Assembly: GCA_001970955.1 (NCBI GenBank)
Contig: MPUH01000866.1
Span: 1 to 31,299, forward strand
Length of the DNA: 31,299 bases
From: Stentor coeruleus
Taxonomy: Eukaryota; Ciliophora; Heterotrichea; Heterotrichida; Stentoridae
Direction of reading: 5' to 3'
Shown: positions 16,921-28,572 of the stretch, one piece after another
Position numbering within the stretch: position 1 is the stretch's first letter
Layout of the letters: each line of letters begins with the position of its first letter
Translations under genes and position numbers: made by a program
Notes under the pieces: model-generated
Seen by the model: the letters and a program-made list of their open reading frames with translations, nothing else
Told to the model about the DNA's origin: nothing
Database searches by the model: none

Positions 16921-18440
16921 GAATAAGCAATTTTAAATAGGAAATTGTAGAGTGTTATGAGGATTTAGTATTATTTTATTATGTAAAGTTTCTTTATTTA
17001 TGCTTTGATTAAGTTAAAGTTTTAGATTTGATTGGTATAACTTTTTTATACTAGCAATAAAGAATGCATTTTATGGGTAATGCGTTGTATAACAAGTTGC
17101 AAGTATATGATACTCCTTAAGAATAAAGTATTAAAATGAAATTAAAAGCATTAATAGGAAATTATTTATAAAATGTTTATTGATATTTATATATTTGTCT
17201 GTACTCATAGATGCTTATAAATGCAGATTTACAGAGAGAATTGTATTTTAAGAATATCAAAAATTTGAATGTTGTGCCTTTTCTGACTGAGCACAAATCA
17301 ATCTGGTAAGATATTATGTAATACATTGCTAGTATGATAATTATGTTCATTTTTATAAATATATAAATGTTCAGACACGCTTGTAAGAAAAATTTGTTGC
17401 CTGCTTTATTTAGAAAAAATTTCATACTAAGTCAAGCATCAAAGGAAAAAATTACTTAGATAATAGTGTGGTATAAAGCTTCTTAGTTTAGTAGTCAAGG
17501 CTGCCTTGAATTGTATGGTAAATATTTTATGTGTTGACAGTTTAAACTAGCAAGAAAATCTTACTGCATTTAAAGCGATTTAAATTAAAGACAGTAAGTA
17601 TATGCAGCTTTTTTTATTATATTCGCTGAGATATTACTAATGACTTTCAGCTTATTGTAAGCATGCTTAGCACTTTTTTAATAAGAAGATAAAATAAATA
17701 CTGAATTATTATTTCAATTAATTTTAGTTTTTAAGCTTCCAAGTGGATGTTTAGCAAATTAAAAGATTATTTATAGAAAGGGAATAGATTTAAATAAAAT
17801 GAGGATGAATAAGTATAATATTAATATCAATTAATAAAGTATTTTTGTTGTCTCTGATATTTTACTGAGAATGGATGCATTCAATCTGGTAAGAAAGAGT
17901 GCAACCCTTAAAAGTTTAAGGTAATTAAATTATTCTCAACTTTAAATATTGAAAAATTGAAGATAATATTTAAATAAATCTCGATTTTCACCTAGGCATT
18001 AAATATCAATGGATTTTCAGCATTTTATTATCTTAAATTTAAGTATCATGTAATATATAGTGCATTGTATAAGGTCAAGCATTCATAAAAACAACAAAAC
18101 AAAAATAAATCAATCTCTTACCAAGTCTAATTCAGTAGATTTATTTATCAATCTAAAGATAATCCTAAAAAATATAATTTTTTCAAAATATTTAAAATTA
18201 CTAATAAAACCATTACAAATCTTTCTAACCATATCTTATCTTATTATATACTCATAGAAATTCCCTATAAGCATTATATTAAAATTACCTCTAAAATCCT
18301 CCCTTTAAGCCTAAAAGAAAATGATACTCCATTTACTATTAAAACCTAGGTCCATCCTTTCTCCAATATAAGCCGAAATTCCTCTTTCCTTAAACCGAAT
18401 CAACTCATCCTGTTCTTAATTTTTTAATTATCTAGTCCTA
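16921..18440. other. Long intergenic gap, no gene supported
   Basis: About 1.5 kb between adenine deaminase and COX17. It holds only A/T-rich frames without family resemblance (around 17177-17425 minus and 18060-18257 plus). There is a 15-nt odd palindrome TCAAGGCTGCCTTGA at 17495-17509 and a chance 14-mer repeated at 17298 and 17881. A 35-codon open stretch on the minus strand (18415-18311) lacks a start. Confidence 0.45.
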
Positions 18441-18617
18441 TTATTTATGTAAAAGACTACCATCAGGATTGAACCCTTCAGATCTTAAGCACTCTAGATG
18501 AAGATTTATTTCTGCCTGGCAAGACTTCTCATCTTTCATCAATATGCAGAGGTCTCTTTGTTTTTTAGTTTCTTGACATACACAGCAGATCCCTTTCTTC
18601 ACAGGTTTGCTTTCCAT
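18441..18617 (-). CDS. COX17: COX17 copper chaperone (58 aa)
   Basis: A 58-residue protein that delivers copper in the mitochondrial intermembrane space for cytochrome c oxidase assembly, via SCO1 and COX11. It has the twin CX9C pair C14/C24 and C33/C43 of the CHCH fold. The copper-binding cysteines just before it are in GICCVC (9-14), corresponding to KPCCAC in animals. The flanking text CQETKKQRDLC and LHLECLRSEGFN follows the family (CPETKKARDAC and CMRALGF). Like other CX9C proteins it has no cleavable presequence and would depend on the MIA40 import route. The start is the first ATG (18617) and the stop TAA. The C-terminal eight residues past GFN are extra compared with human COX17. Confidence 0.93.
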   Translation of the reverse strand: MESKPVKKGICCVCQETKKQRDLCILMKDEKSCQAEINLHLECLRSEGFNPDGSLLHK

Positions 18618-18762
18618 TTTTATATACCGAGTTAGTATTTCTTACCAGAATATGATTTTTCAATGCTTGTAATCACAAAGCTACAGCTGAGATCATGAAA
18701 TGCATATAAAAACTAAAAACAGTAGACCAAAGTAATGACATCATGGAATAAATATAATTAAT
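18618..18762. promoter_or_regulatory. Head-to-head spacer (COX17 / methyltransferase)
   Basis: A 145-bp gap between two divergent start codons. No specific element is recognised; it is inferred to hold both promoters. Confidence 0.35.
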
Positions 18763-19752
18763 ATGATAGAGTTTTGTTTGTGGCTCGTTATTGTGGTAAT
18801 AATTACTGCTATTTCTGTGATTGCTATACCAATTCTTATCATTACTTCTCCTCTTTGGGCTAGTACACTTCTTGTCATCTATTTACTTTTAAAAGCTCTA
18901 GGGCTTTCTTCGATAGTTAGCAACAAGTGTTCCCAAATCTATGATTGGTTATTTTTCAAGAGTGATAAACCAAGAAAATTCTTATGGAGGAACTTTTACA
19001 ATGCTTTATGCTACATGTTCCCACAAGAAGAGTGGAAGACAATGAACTATGGCTATGCTGTATCATCAGAGACTGGTTATATGATAGTCTTAGCTAAAGA
19101 AGAAGAGTCTGAAAGATTTTCTTATCAGCTTTACCATTTCATGGCCACTGGGTTTAAGAAAACTGGAAACTTACAAGGGCAAATAATAGTTGAGGTAGGA
19201 AGTGGAAGAGGTGGAGGATTAGCTTATGTTGTTAGAAACCTCAAACCTTTATCAGCACTAGGAGTTGATTATTCAAAGCAACAAGTTGAGTTTTGTAAAA
19301 GAACATACACTTATCCTAATATAAGCTTTGTTGAAGGAGATGCAGAAAATTTACCTATTAAAGATGACTCAGTTGATATGGTTTTGAATGTAGAAAGTTG
19401 CCACTGCTATGGGAATTTCAAGAAGTTTGTTGGGGAAATTAGTCGGGTTCTTAAGAGTGATGGGAGATTTATGCTAACAGATTTTATTGTAGCTGATCGT
19501 GTTCCTGCTTTTGAAGCTGTTTTGAAAGAATTTTTTGATATTTCTGAGAAAAAAGATATTACACCGAATGTTCTGCTTAGTTTAAAGTTTGATAGTGATA
19601 GAAGAATGGAGTTGATACAAAATCGTACCCCCATTTGCTGTAGAAGACTACTTAAAAGGTTTAGTGGGTCTGAAGGCTCGGCTATATACCTGGAATTAGA
19701 GTCGCGAAGATCGTTATATTTAGCCTATAATTTAGTGAAAAAGTCATCTTAG
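18763..19752 (+). CDS. Membrane-anchored class I SAM-dependent methyltransferase
   Basis: A 329-residue protein. Two hydrophobic segments (about 5-28 and 30-47) form a membrane anchor or hairpin. A methyltransferase type 11 domain follows. Motif I is EVGSGRGGGLAYV (144-156), the acidic end of strand 2 is D169 in LGVDYS, GDAENLP (192-198) is the next SAM-pocket block, then LNVESCHCYGN and the late ISRVLKSDGRFMLTDF. The layout matches small-molecule and lipid methyltransferases such as the phthiotriol or sterol type. The substrate is unknown; a lipid, quinone or pigment-like hydrophobic substrate would suit the anchor, as inference only. No intron is needed, and the stop is TAG, 52 bp from the convergent neighbour. 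Confidence 0.88.
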   Translation: MIEFCLWLVIVVIITAISVIAIPILIITSPLWASTLLVIYLLLKALGLSSIVSNKCSQIYDWLFFKSDKPRKFLWRNFYNALCYMFPQEEWKTMNYGYAVSSETGYMIVLAKEEESERFSYQLYHFMATGFKKTGNLQGQIIVEVGSGRGGGLAYVVRNLKPLSALGVDYSKQQVEFCKRTYTYPNISFVEGDAENLPIKDDSVDMVLNVESCHCYGNFKKFVGEISRVLKSDGRFMLTDFIVADRVPAFEAVLKEFFDISEKKDITPNVLLSLKFDSDRRMELIQNRTPICCRRLLKRFSGSEGSAIYLELESRRSLYLAYNLVKKSS

Positions 19753-19804
19753 GAAGTTAAATAGGATTAGAAAGTTGTATTAACTTAGTAGTAAAAATAT
19801 CATT

Positions 19805-21157
19805 TTATTTCCCTTGCAAAATCTCTTCAGTATATTTCTTAACCATTAATCTAATATCAGGCTCGCATTTAGACCGATTAGCATCACTTTCTTTGATTTT
19901 ATCAATAAGCTTATCTCTGATTTTCTGGAAGTCTTTTTGCAGTTTTTTAAGATTTGACTCTTGGTCTCTCTTTCGTATTTGAGCCTTATAACTTGTCATT
20001 TTAATATTTTTATCAATAAGTTCTTTGATTTCTTTTATGTTTTTTTCTTTTTTAGCTGATTTTTGCTCTAAATTCATTTCTTTATCAGCCTGAGCTTTTT
20101 CCTGTCTTATTTTTTCCGTTATTAGCCTTGTTTCTTGACCTTTTATGCTTATTGCAATACGTCTCTGTTCACGCGACAGAAGATCATCTCTGCGTTTCTA
20201 TATAAAAAATACATTAGAGTCCACAAATTTTTGCCTCATACTTGAAAGCTTTTCTATATTCTTTTTCTCTGTCTCAATTTCTATAAATTCTTTAGCTAAT
20301 TTTACTTTATTAGCATTTACTGAAACAAGGTTTCCAGAATTAGCTTTTTCCTTAAGGGCCTTCTGGGCTCTTTGAGCTGATTTATCCATTCTAAATTTAA
20401 ACTCATCAAGTTGTTGATTGATACTATCATCATTTTCATCAATATAATGCATTCTCGATATTCTTTTCCCAGGAGTTGAAGCTTTTTCCATACTATGAAA
20501 GCTGTTATATACAGTTTTAAACTCATCTTTCGGCATACTCATATAGCTTAAGGCATTTTTTTCATTTTCTTCCAATTTTTTTTGTTTTTTTAATAGTATT
20601 TCTTTAATTCGTTTATCATGTTTTTCAAAACGAGTTTTACTTTCATTCATAATTTTCCTATTACTTCTACATGATTTTGCATAAAGTTTGCTTTCAAAAT
20701 TTTTCCGTCGAGTTTCATCTTCAATTTTAAGTTTTTTAAGGTTTTTTTCAACGTTTATTTTTTTGATTATTTTTTTTTTTATATTTTCGACTTTGATTTC
20801 TTGTTCATCTTTTGCTGAATGAGTTGATTTTGGTCTGTTGGTATTGGATGCAGATAAAGACCGGGCCATTTGAGAAATCGGACGGCCTATTGTTGTGAGA
20901 AAATTGTTTTCTAATAAGTATTTTGCGATGATAATAAGTTTTGCTCTTCTACGTGCTTCATGATGCTTATTGTAAATGTCTCCAAGATCTTTGTTTATAG
21001 GATTATTAGAATTTGCTGCTAATAATGTTGTGGGCTTTGATGATAAATCATCTGGTTTTAGTGAAAGTTCAGAGCATGCTTGGACGACAAGGGGATGATT
21101 GTATCCAGTGTTTACAATAAACTCTAAAACTTCTTTAATCTCTGAAGTTTGTTTCAT
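19805..21157 (-). CDS. Coiled-coil protein of unknown function (spliced)
   Basis: Two exons (21157-20213 and 20197-19805) give a 445-residue protein once a 15-nt intron is removed in phase 0. Residues 1-110 are a small helical domain (EVLEFIVNTGYNHPLVVQAC, then RRRAKLIIIAKYLLENNF). The rest is highly charged, mostly Lys/Glu coiled coil with a basic Ser/Asn linker near GRPISQMARSLSAS. I chose the ATG at 21157 (MKQTSEI) over one 34 codons upstream because the upstream stretch is A/T-rich and of different composition. I do not recognise a named family; a structural role at the cortex or basal bodies is a guess from composition and the company it keeps. Confidence 0.75.
20198..20212 (-). other. 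15-nt intron of the coiled-coil gene
   Basis: On the minus strand this is GTATTTTTTATATAG, which would introduce an in-frame TAG. Its removal joins VDSN to KRRDDLL and continues the coiled-coil frame for another 130 codons. Confidence 0.88.
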
Positions 21158-21746
21158 TATAATTATTAAAGATCTTATAAGTCTAATAAACAAATATTTT
21201 GCAGGCCTAACTGATTCGAATTTAATACTATAAATATCTTTGTAACAATACTTAATCAATCATTTTCACTTTATAAAGTCCAATAATTCCAAAATTGAGA
21301 TTCATTTTGTAGTTAATCAAATACCCATTCACTTGTTTTTTATAATCAAACTTAAATACATAGTTCTAATAATAAATATAATAGGATAAAACTCTATCAA
21401 AGAATTTTCTTTACAATCAAACTCAAATATAAAATATAATCAAGCTATTAAAAAATATAAACTATATCAATAAATCCATTGTTTTTAACAAGCCTATCTA
21501 TACAATTCAGACATTTTTCATCATAACCATTACTATTATTATTCCTTTTCTCATGTCTAATAATTTTATCATCACCCCTACTTAACCTATAAACAAATCC
21601 TCATCAGTTTCATATCTTAATACCTTTAACCCTTATTTTATTAAACCAATCATAATCAAAACAATCCAATCATAATTCCAAATACCTTTGTTTCAACACC
21701 CAACTTCAAATTTTATATAAAACTTTATAATATAAATAACGATATT
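21158..21746. other. Head-to-head intergenic region, G-depleted on the plus strand
   Basis: A 589-bp gap between two divergent coiled-coil genes, so it should hold both 5' flanks. From about 21500 to 21740 the plus strand has only about five G against dozens of C. No coding frame is credible. Confidence 0.5.
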
Positions 21747-24700
21747 ATGAATAGCAATTCTAAAATTATCCTAGCCGCAGACAGTTCACGTATTCAACTA
21801 CAACTCTCACAGAAACTCTTCAGTAACTCCACTTTCGATTCTCTTCACAAAAGTTCTCATCTTGAAAGTACAATCGAAAAGCCTGATGAAATGTACACTC
21901 GTCGGCTAAAACATCATAGACATCCTCTAAGTGGTATGAAGTTATTATTACCAGAATTTACTGAGCAAAATGCTTCAAATGCTGATTTTTTTGCTGATGC
22001 CTTGAAAGCTCAAAAGCTAAATTCAAGAGTTTTAGAAACCTGGATTAATAATACAATAGCCGATGCAGCATCTTTAAATTTGCCACATCAAGTTATTAAA
22101 GAAGACTGTAAACAACCTTTAATGCGATATGGAATAGATCGAACAACTTTATTAAAATCAGGTCTTCAGCCAGCAGATATTGACAGACTTTATAGATCTC
22201 TTTTTGTATATTCAATTGGTTTTTATCAGCTTATGCAAAAAGTACTTGAACGAAGTGGTAAGAAATATAGTGTTATAACAAATATATGGAAGGTTTATGC
22301 TATATTATTAGAATATTGTTGTCATCTTGATTATGATATGATTGTAACCACATTGAATATTGAGAAAAATGAAGAAATAGAACAGTTGGAAGCTGATTTT
22401 CAAATGCAAATTTCAAAGCTGGAGCAAAAAGAAAAGGAGATGCAAGACAATATTTCATTCACTAAAATAAAGTTGCAAGAAATGCAAAAGGAATTAAAGA
22501 ATGAAGTGGCTAAAAGAGAAGAAGTTGAAGATGAACTTATGAGAAGAGGGTCTGGATTTGAAGAAGAAGTGAGTATGAGATTGTTGTTTGAAAGCAAATT
22601 GAATCAAATGTATGCGAAACTTCGAGATCTACAAACAAAAATGGAGCTGCTTAATGAAACTGTTACTGATTTACAGAAAGAAAGTGATATTAGAGGTGAG
22701 AAACTTCAAAAAGAACGTGAAAAAAGTACTTTTTTGACTAGGGTCCGCACGGAGGTTGAGCATGAGATGAAGAAAACTGAGGAAAGATACAAACAAGCTG
22801 AAGCTGTGAACATAAGTTTAGACAATCGTTTAAATGAACTTAATGAGCATATGGCTGTTTTGAATATAAAATTAAGCAATCTTAATATAGAACACAGTGA
22901 AACTTTAAATGATCTTACTCAGAAAAGAATAGAAGCTGATGAGTTAAAATTTGCTTTAGAAGTTAGTATAGCAAGGGCTCTCAAAGTTGAGTCTGTGATT
23001 GCAGAATATAAACTTGAAAGAGAATTACATGAAAAAAGGATAAAATATCTTGAGGCGATGATAGAGGAAGAAGCCAAAGAAAACAATTTTTATAAACAGG
23101 AATATGTGAGAATTATAGAGTCTGATAAAGTTAATTCTAATGAAGCCGTGAAATATAAAGAGAGATTAACTGTTATAGAAAAAGAGCTCACTGAAGTTGT
23201 GATTGAAAAAAACACTCTAGCTGTTAATTTGGAATCAGTAACATCAGCAGCAAATGAGCTTAAGATAATAGTTAAAGATGTCCAACAGAAACTGGAAGAA
23301 ATGAACAAAGCTAGGAGGTCACTAGAAGAACGTTTAGATTTTCAGAAAAAACGCAATGATGAAAAAGACAAGGAAATAAGAGAAAACAACTTGCAAATCC
23401 AAAAACTCAAAGACGAGCAAGATCGACTGAAAACCCGTGAAAGTGAATTGGAAAGCGAAATCTCAGAACTGAGGTTAAAAGTCCAAAGTTCACAAAAACA
23501 ATTTGAAACCACAAAAGAAACTCTTAAAGAAAAAATTAGCAATTTATATGAAATCCTAGAGTCAGAAAAAAAAATAAGAGAAACTTGGATTTATAGATAT
23601 GAAGATGAACAAAGAAACCATTCTAATTCTACAACAGAACTTATATTGACACATGATAAGCTTAATGAAGCAACAATAAAAATCAATCATTTGACTGTTG
23701 CTTTAGAAGAATGTAATTTACAAAAAAATAAACTTGGAGAATTGCATAAAGAGGATTTAGAAGAAATTTTAAATCTACGTTTTGAGAATGAAGAATCATT
23801 AAGAAAAAGCAAAACTTTACAGTTGGTTATTGAAAGTATCGATATGGAGCACGTTGCAAGAGTAGAAGAATTGATAAAAGAATATGAGAATATGAAAGAT
23901 CAAATGAGCCAAGAGATTAATAAAGCATGTATGAAAACTGAAGAAGTATGGCACCAAGCTTTAGTTCATATGGAAAAAGCTACATCTTTGGAATATGCGA
24001 GAAAGCTTCAAGTTCAGAAAACAGTGGGTATAGAGAAAATTATGGCTGAGATAAGAGAAAAACTAGAGAAAAAAACTGTAGATTGGAATCAAAAGTGCAT
24101 GCTTTTAGAAGAAGCTAGGGGTTGTATAATTGTGTTGAATGGGATTATTGTTGGATTAAAGACTGATATAAAAACTTTGGAGATTAAAGTTAAAAAAACG
24201 AAAAAAAATTTTGCAGATTTTAGACAATTAGCCCCAGCTGAGATTAGATATTTTGAGAATCCTTTTGAAGTGTTGACGAAAAGGATTAATGAGTTGTCTG
24301 GGAAAATTGAGTTTATTGAAAATTTTAAGGTTGAGACTAAAGATCAAAGCATTCAATGGGATGCCCCACTTCCAAAAATGTTAGATAGAGATGTTATGAC
24401 TGACCCTATAGTGTTTGAACGTTCTAATCATGAATCTAGAAGATCTTCTTTATATGCTGAAAAATTTGAAAATATACCTCAAAGTATAAATGATGAGACT
24501 GATGAGTTCCTCTCGCCTAAATCTCGCTCAAGCAAAAAAAGTAAAAAATCACGTAAAAGTTCACTAGTAAGCCAATCAAGCCGGCTGAACCTATCAATTC
24601 ACATGAAGCATTCAAGCAATCTTGAATTAAGAATAGATAACCTAGATTATAACGAAGAAGGAGCATATCCAAAGCTAGAAAGAGCTACTCCTTTTAACCG

Positions 24701-24908
24701 CAAAAGTGTTTTCGGCAAAGATATCTTTACTCCTGAACCAACATCGAAATCAACGAAATCTCCAAACAAACTTCCTTATATAGGAAACAAAAATAGGACC
24801 TTACAAGCAAGTCCTCAAATCTACACGCCAAGCCCAGTACCAATATTGGCATCAAACGATTTCAAAAGAGCATTTAAACAGGCAGTATCTAGAAGGCGAA
24901 AAGAATAA
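21747..24908 (+). CDS. Large coiled-coil protein, probably cytoskeletal or ciliary
   Basis: A 1053-residue uninterrupted frame. Residues 1 to about 200 form a helical, less charged N-terminal domain (LLLPEFTEQNASNADFFADA, then DRLYRSLFVYSIGFYQLMQK), of a kind seen in long ciliate and algal coiled-coil proteins. About 205-840 is continuous heptad coiled coil rich in Glu, Lys, Leu and Asn. The last 180 residues are Ser/Lys/Pro-rich and disordered, with basic patches (SRSSKKSKKSRKSS) and a final SRRRKE. I do not recognise a named family. Composition suggests a basal-body, axonemal or cortical-fibre protein, but this is inference. It starts at the first ATG and ends in TAA, with no intron needed. 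Confidence 0.8.
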   Translation: MNSNSKIILAADSSRIQLQLSQKLFSNSTFDSLHKSSHLESTIEKPDEMYTRRLKHHRHPLSGMKLLLPEFTEQNASNADFFADALKAQKLNSRVLETWINNTIADAASLNLPHQVIKEDCKQPLMRYGIDRTTLLKSGLQPADIDRLYRSLFVYSIGFYQLMQKVLERSGKKYSVITNIWKVYAILLEYCCHLDYDMIVTTLNIEKNEEIEQLEADFQMQISKLEQKEKEMQDNISFTKIKLQEMQKELKNEVAKREEVEDELMRRGSGFEEEVSMRLLFESKLNQMYAKLRDLQTKMELLNETVTDLQKESDIRGEKLQKEREKSTFLTRVRTEVEHEMKKTEERYKQAEAVNISLDNRLNELNEHMAVLNIKLSNLNIEHSETLNDLTQKRIEADELKFALEVSIARALKVESVIAEYKLERELHEKRIKYLEAMIEEEAKENNFYKQEYVRIIESDKVNSNEAVKYKERLTVIEKELTEVVIEKNTLAVNLESVTSAANELKIIVKDVQQKLEEMNKARRSLEERLDFQKKRNDEKDKEIRENNLQIQKLKDEQDRLKTRESELESEISELRLKVQSSQKQFETTKETLKEKISNLYEILESEKKIRETWIYRYEDEQRNHSNSTTELILTHDKLNEATIKINHLTVALEECNLQKNKLGELHKEDLEEILNLRFENEESLRKSKTLQLVIESIDMEHVARVEELIKEYENMKDQMSQEINKACMKTEEVWHQALVHMEKATSLEYARKLQVQKTVGIEKIMAEIREKLEKKTVDWNQKCMLLEEARGCIIVLNGIIVGLKTDIKTLEIKVKKTKKNFADFRQLAPAEIRYFENPFEVLTKRINELSGKIEFIENFKVETKDQSIQWDAPLPKMLDRDVMTDPIVFERSNHESRRSSLYAEKFENIPQSINDETDEFLSPKSRSSKKSKKSRKSSLVSQSSRLNLSIHMKHSSNLELRIDNLDYNEEGAYPKLERATPFNRKSVFGKDIFTPEPTSKSTKSPNKLPYIGNKNRTLQASPQIYTPSPVPILASNDFKRAFKQAVSRRRKE

Positions 24909-25347
24909 TCTTAATATAATAAACTTAACCTCATTAGTTACAAAAATTGTATTATAAATACCTTTTTACTAACTTCTATTTTATTTCTGAATTTCAATAA
25001 TAATTTTTTTATGCTAAAAATATTATATTTACTCAACACCAATAAACAATCATAATGCTAGAAACAAAGCTTTATTGGATATAGAAAACTCTACCAATAA
25101 TTCTTCAATATTATATTTTCTAATAATAATGTGGATTTGACTTATAAAATGATTGAGGATGATAATGAGTATTTACGAATGAGATTTTTTATAAGAGATT
25201 TCAGAAGCATAGACCCATGAAAATATTGATGTATATTCAACTAGCCAACTACAAATTCTGTACCACAACAACAAACTTCATAATAATTAAATACCTAGCA
25301 TTCCACCAAAAAAATATCAGCCAAATATTAATTATCTAAAGCTTACA
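24909..25347. other. Convergent intergenic region, no gene seen
   Basis: A 439-bp gap between the 3' ends of two coiled-coil genes. It is AT-rich with no frame of note and no terminator-like signal that I can define. Confidence 0.5.
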
Positions 25348-26349
25348 TTATTTGCTCTGCATAATGAAATTCCCATACCCAATAAGATTCCTACTTTTAT
25401 CATCAGCAGGGTAATCCTGAGCCCTAAAAATATTTTGCCTTGGCTGGTAGTTAGAATATCCATTATACACCGCTCCATAATCTTGACTCATACTAGGAGT
25501 TCTCAATTCATCCAAAGGAGTTTCCTTTAAAACTCCAGTAATCGGGTTATACACAAGGCTCCTTGGGGACTTTTTAGTATATTTCCCTTGTCCAGAAATA
25601 TACCCAGCATTTGGTGAGTCAATAATATGATCTAAATAAAATTCATTAGGCTTTTCTTGCCTTCCTCTAAAACTCTCATTAAATTTAACATCTTTTAAAT
25701 AAGCTTTCTGCATATCCAACTGATTTTTATATTCTAATACTTTTCTTTTATTATCATATTGTTCTCTTATCTTTTCCTCTTTAACTTTATCAAGCATATC
25801 TAGTCTTATTTGCATTTCTCTTTCTCTTTCAGAAACTTCAATCTTTCTTTTTGCTTCTAATTCACTTATTTGTTGGCTTAATGCAACTGAATTGTTTCTT
25901 TTCTTTTCTTGAATGTACATTTTATCAAACAGTTCTTTGTTGATTGCAGTGTTTTTTGCATATGGGTTGCTGGTTGAGCTATAATTATTTATTGCTTCTT
26001 GAAGCTTTTTAATCTCTTCTTCTTTCGAGTTAAGTTCTAGTTTAAGATTGTTTATAGAATCTAAGTAACTGATAGGCTCAGAATCTTTGTCAGGAGGCGA
26101 TGAAGACTCAGGGCTTGAAGGTTCTTCAGGGATTTCAGGTTCGAGGTTTTCTTTTAGGTCTTTTTTTAGGACAGAACTGTATTCAGATAATGAAACCTTT
26201 TGGCCGATTAGTTTGTTGGGACTTTCTGAGAAGTTAGGCTCGAAAATGGACTGATGATTTCGATAGTTGTTGAAAAGCTTTATTCCTTTGCGCACTGGAG
26301 GATCCTATTTATTTTTTACACGTAGGTGCTCGTTTGGAGTAAAAAGCAT
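25348..26349 (-). CDS. Coiled-coil protein of unknown function (spliced)
   Basis: Exon 1 (26349-26320, MLFTPNEHLR) and exon 2 (26304-25348) join across a 15-nt intron to give 328 residues. Exon 2 alone has no ATG near its open start, which is the reason for adding exon 1. Residues about 50-85 are acidic and Pro/Ser-rich. About 85-225 is charged coiled coil (NLKLELNSKEEEIKKLQEAI, then REREMQIRLDMLDKVKEEKI). The C-terminal third is Tyr/Asn/Gly-rich and low in charge, with short motifs such as SPRSLVYNPITGVL. I do not recognise a family. Ciliate cortical proteins often have this make-up, but that is only a resemblance. Confidence 0.75.
26305..26319 (-). other. 15-nt intron near the start of the coiled-coil gene
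   Basis: On the minus strand this is GTAAAAAATAAATAG, in phase 0 between CGT (R10) and GAT (D11). Retained, it would end translation after 14 residues. Confidence 0.85.
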
Positions 26350-26930
26350 TTAGATTATTATATAATAAATATAGATTAAGATAAGCAATATTGTATTTTT
26401 GATCTTAAGATTGCTTTGGGTATATGAAAGGAATAGATTTTAGTTGCAAATTGGATGAGATTATTGTTGTATAGAGAAAACAATGGGAGAGATTGTGATG
26501 TGTGATTTTTAAGGTGGAATATTTAATTTGAGTTTATATTTAAAGCATATGGGGAAATAATATAGATTTTAAGTGAAAAAGTTATGATATGAATTACTGG
26601 CATTGCTAATTATAGTGAAAAACAAATTAGGGACTTGCAAAAATAATAGAAAAATATAAACAATTTTATATAACTATTATTATAGGGAAATTCTAAAGTT
26701 TACTTAGTGAATTCTACAATTCATCATTAAAAGCATCCATAAAATACAAATTTAAACACAAAAATATCTCATAAATTAATTTAATATCTATTAAAACCTA
26801 ATAAAATTTTATCAAGCAATTCTAAATATATCAGAAACTTTCCCAAAAACCTACAATGCATCTACTTGTTCATCAATTAGCTTAATCAACCCAAACTAAC
26901 TCCATTTCTAAGATAAAATATGTTAATATT
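26350..26930. other. Intergenic between two minus-strand genes
   Basis: A 581-bp gap with a clear composition switch. The plus strand is G-rich from 26350 to about 26620, the 5' flank of the coiled-coil gene. It is C-rich and G-poor from about 26690 to 26930, the 3' flank of katanin. No frame or RNA gene was recognised. Confidence 0.5.
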
Positions 26931-28466
<1,536 letters not shown>

Positions 28467-28572
28467 TTAAACTATTTAAAGGTAAATATGATATATAAAC
28501 TGGTTTATAAAAACTATATTTATATCTGTCAACCCTAAAGCTTTCAAATTATTCACTAGTTTCAATGTAATA
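28467..28572. promoter_or_regulatory. Head-to-head spacer (katanin / UFC1)
   Basis: Only 106 bp separate two divergent start codons, so the promoters of both genes are confined to this AT-rich gap or reach into coding sequence. No element is recognised. Confidence 0.4.

Noticed and set aside
17177..17425. 82-codon minus-strand frame
   Set aside because: Hydrophobic, Ile/Tyr/Lys-rich composition typical of translated AT-rich spacer; no family likeness.
17495..17509. Odd palindrome TCAAGGCTGCCTTGA
   Set aside because: A 7-bp inverted repeat is expected several times in 31 kb; nothing nearby supports a regulatory role.
18060..18257. 65-codon plus-strand frame
   Set aside because: Low-complexity Ile/Lys/Leu/Ser composition with no conserved motif.
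18311..18415. 35-codon open stretch downstream of COX17 on the minus strand
   Set aside because: The text looks protein-like (DELIRFKERGISAYIGERMD) but there is no start codon, stops lie just upstream, and no 15-16 nt intron joins it to COX17. It may be a remnant or chance.
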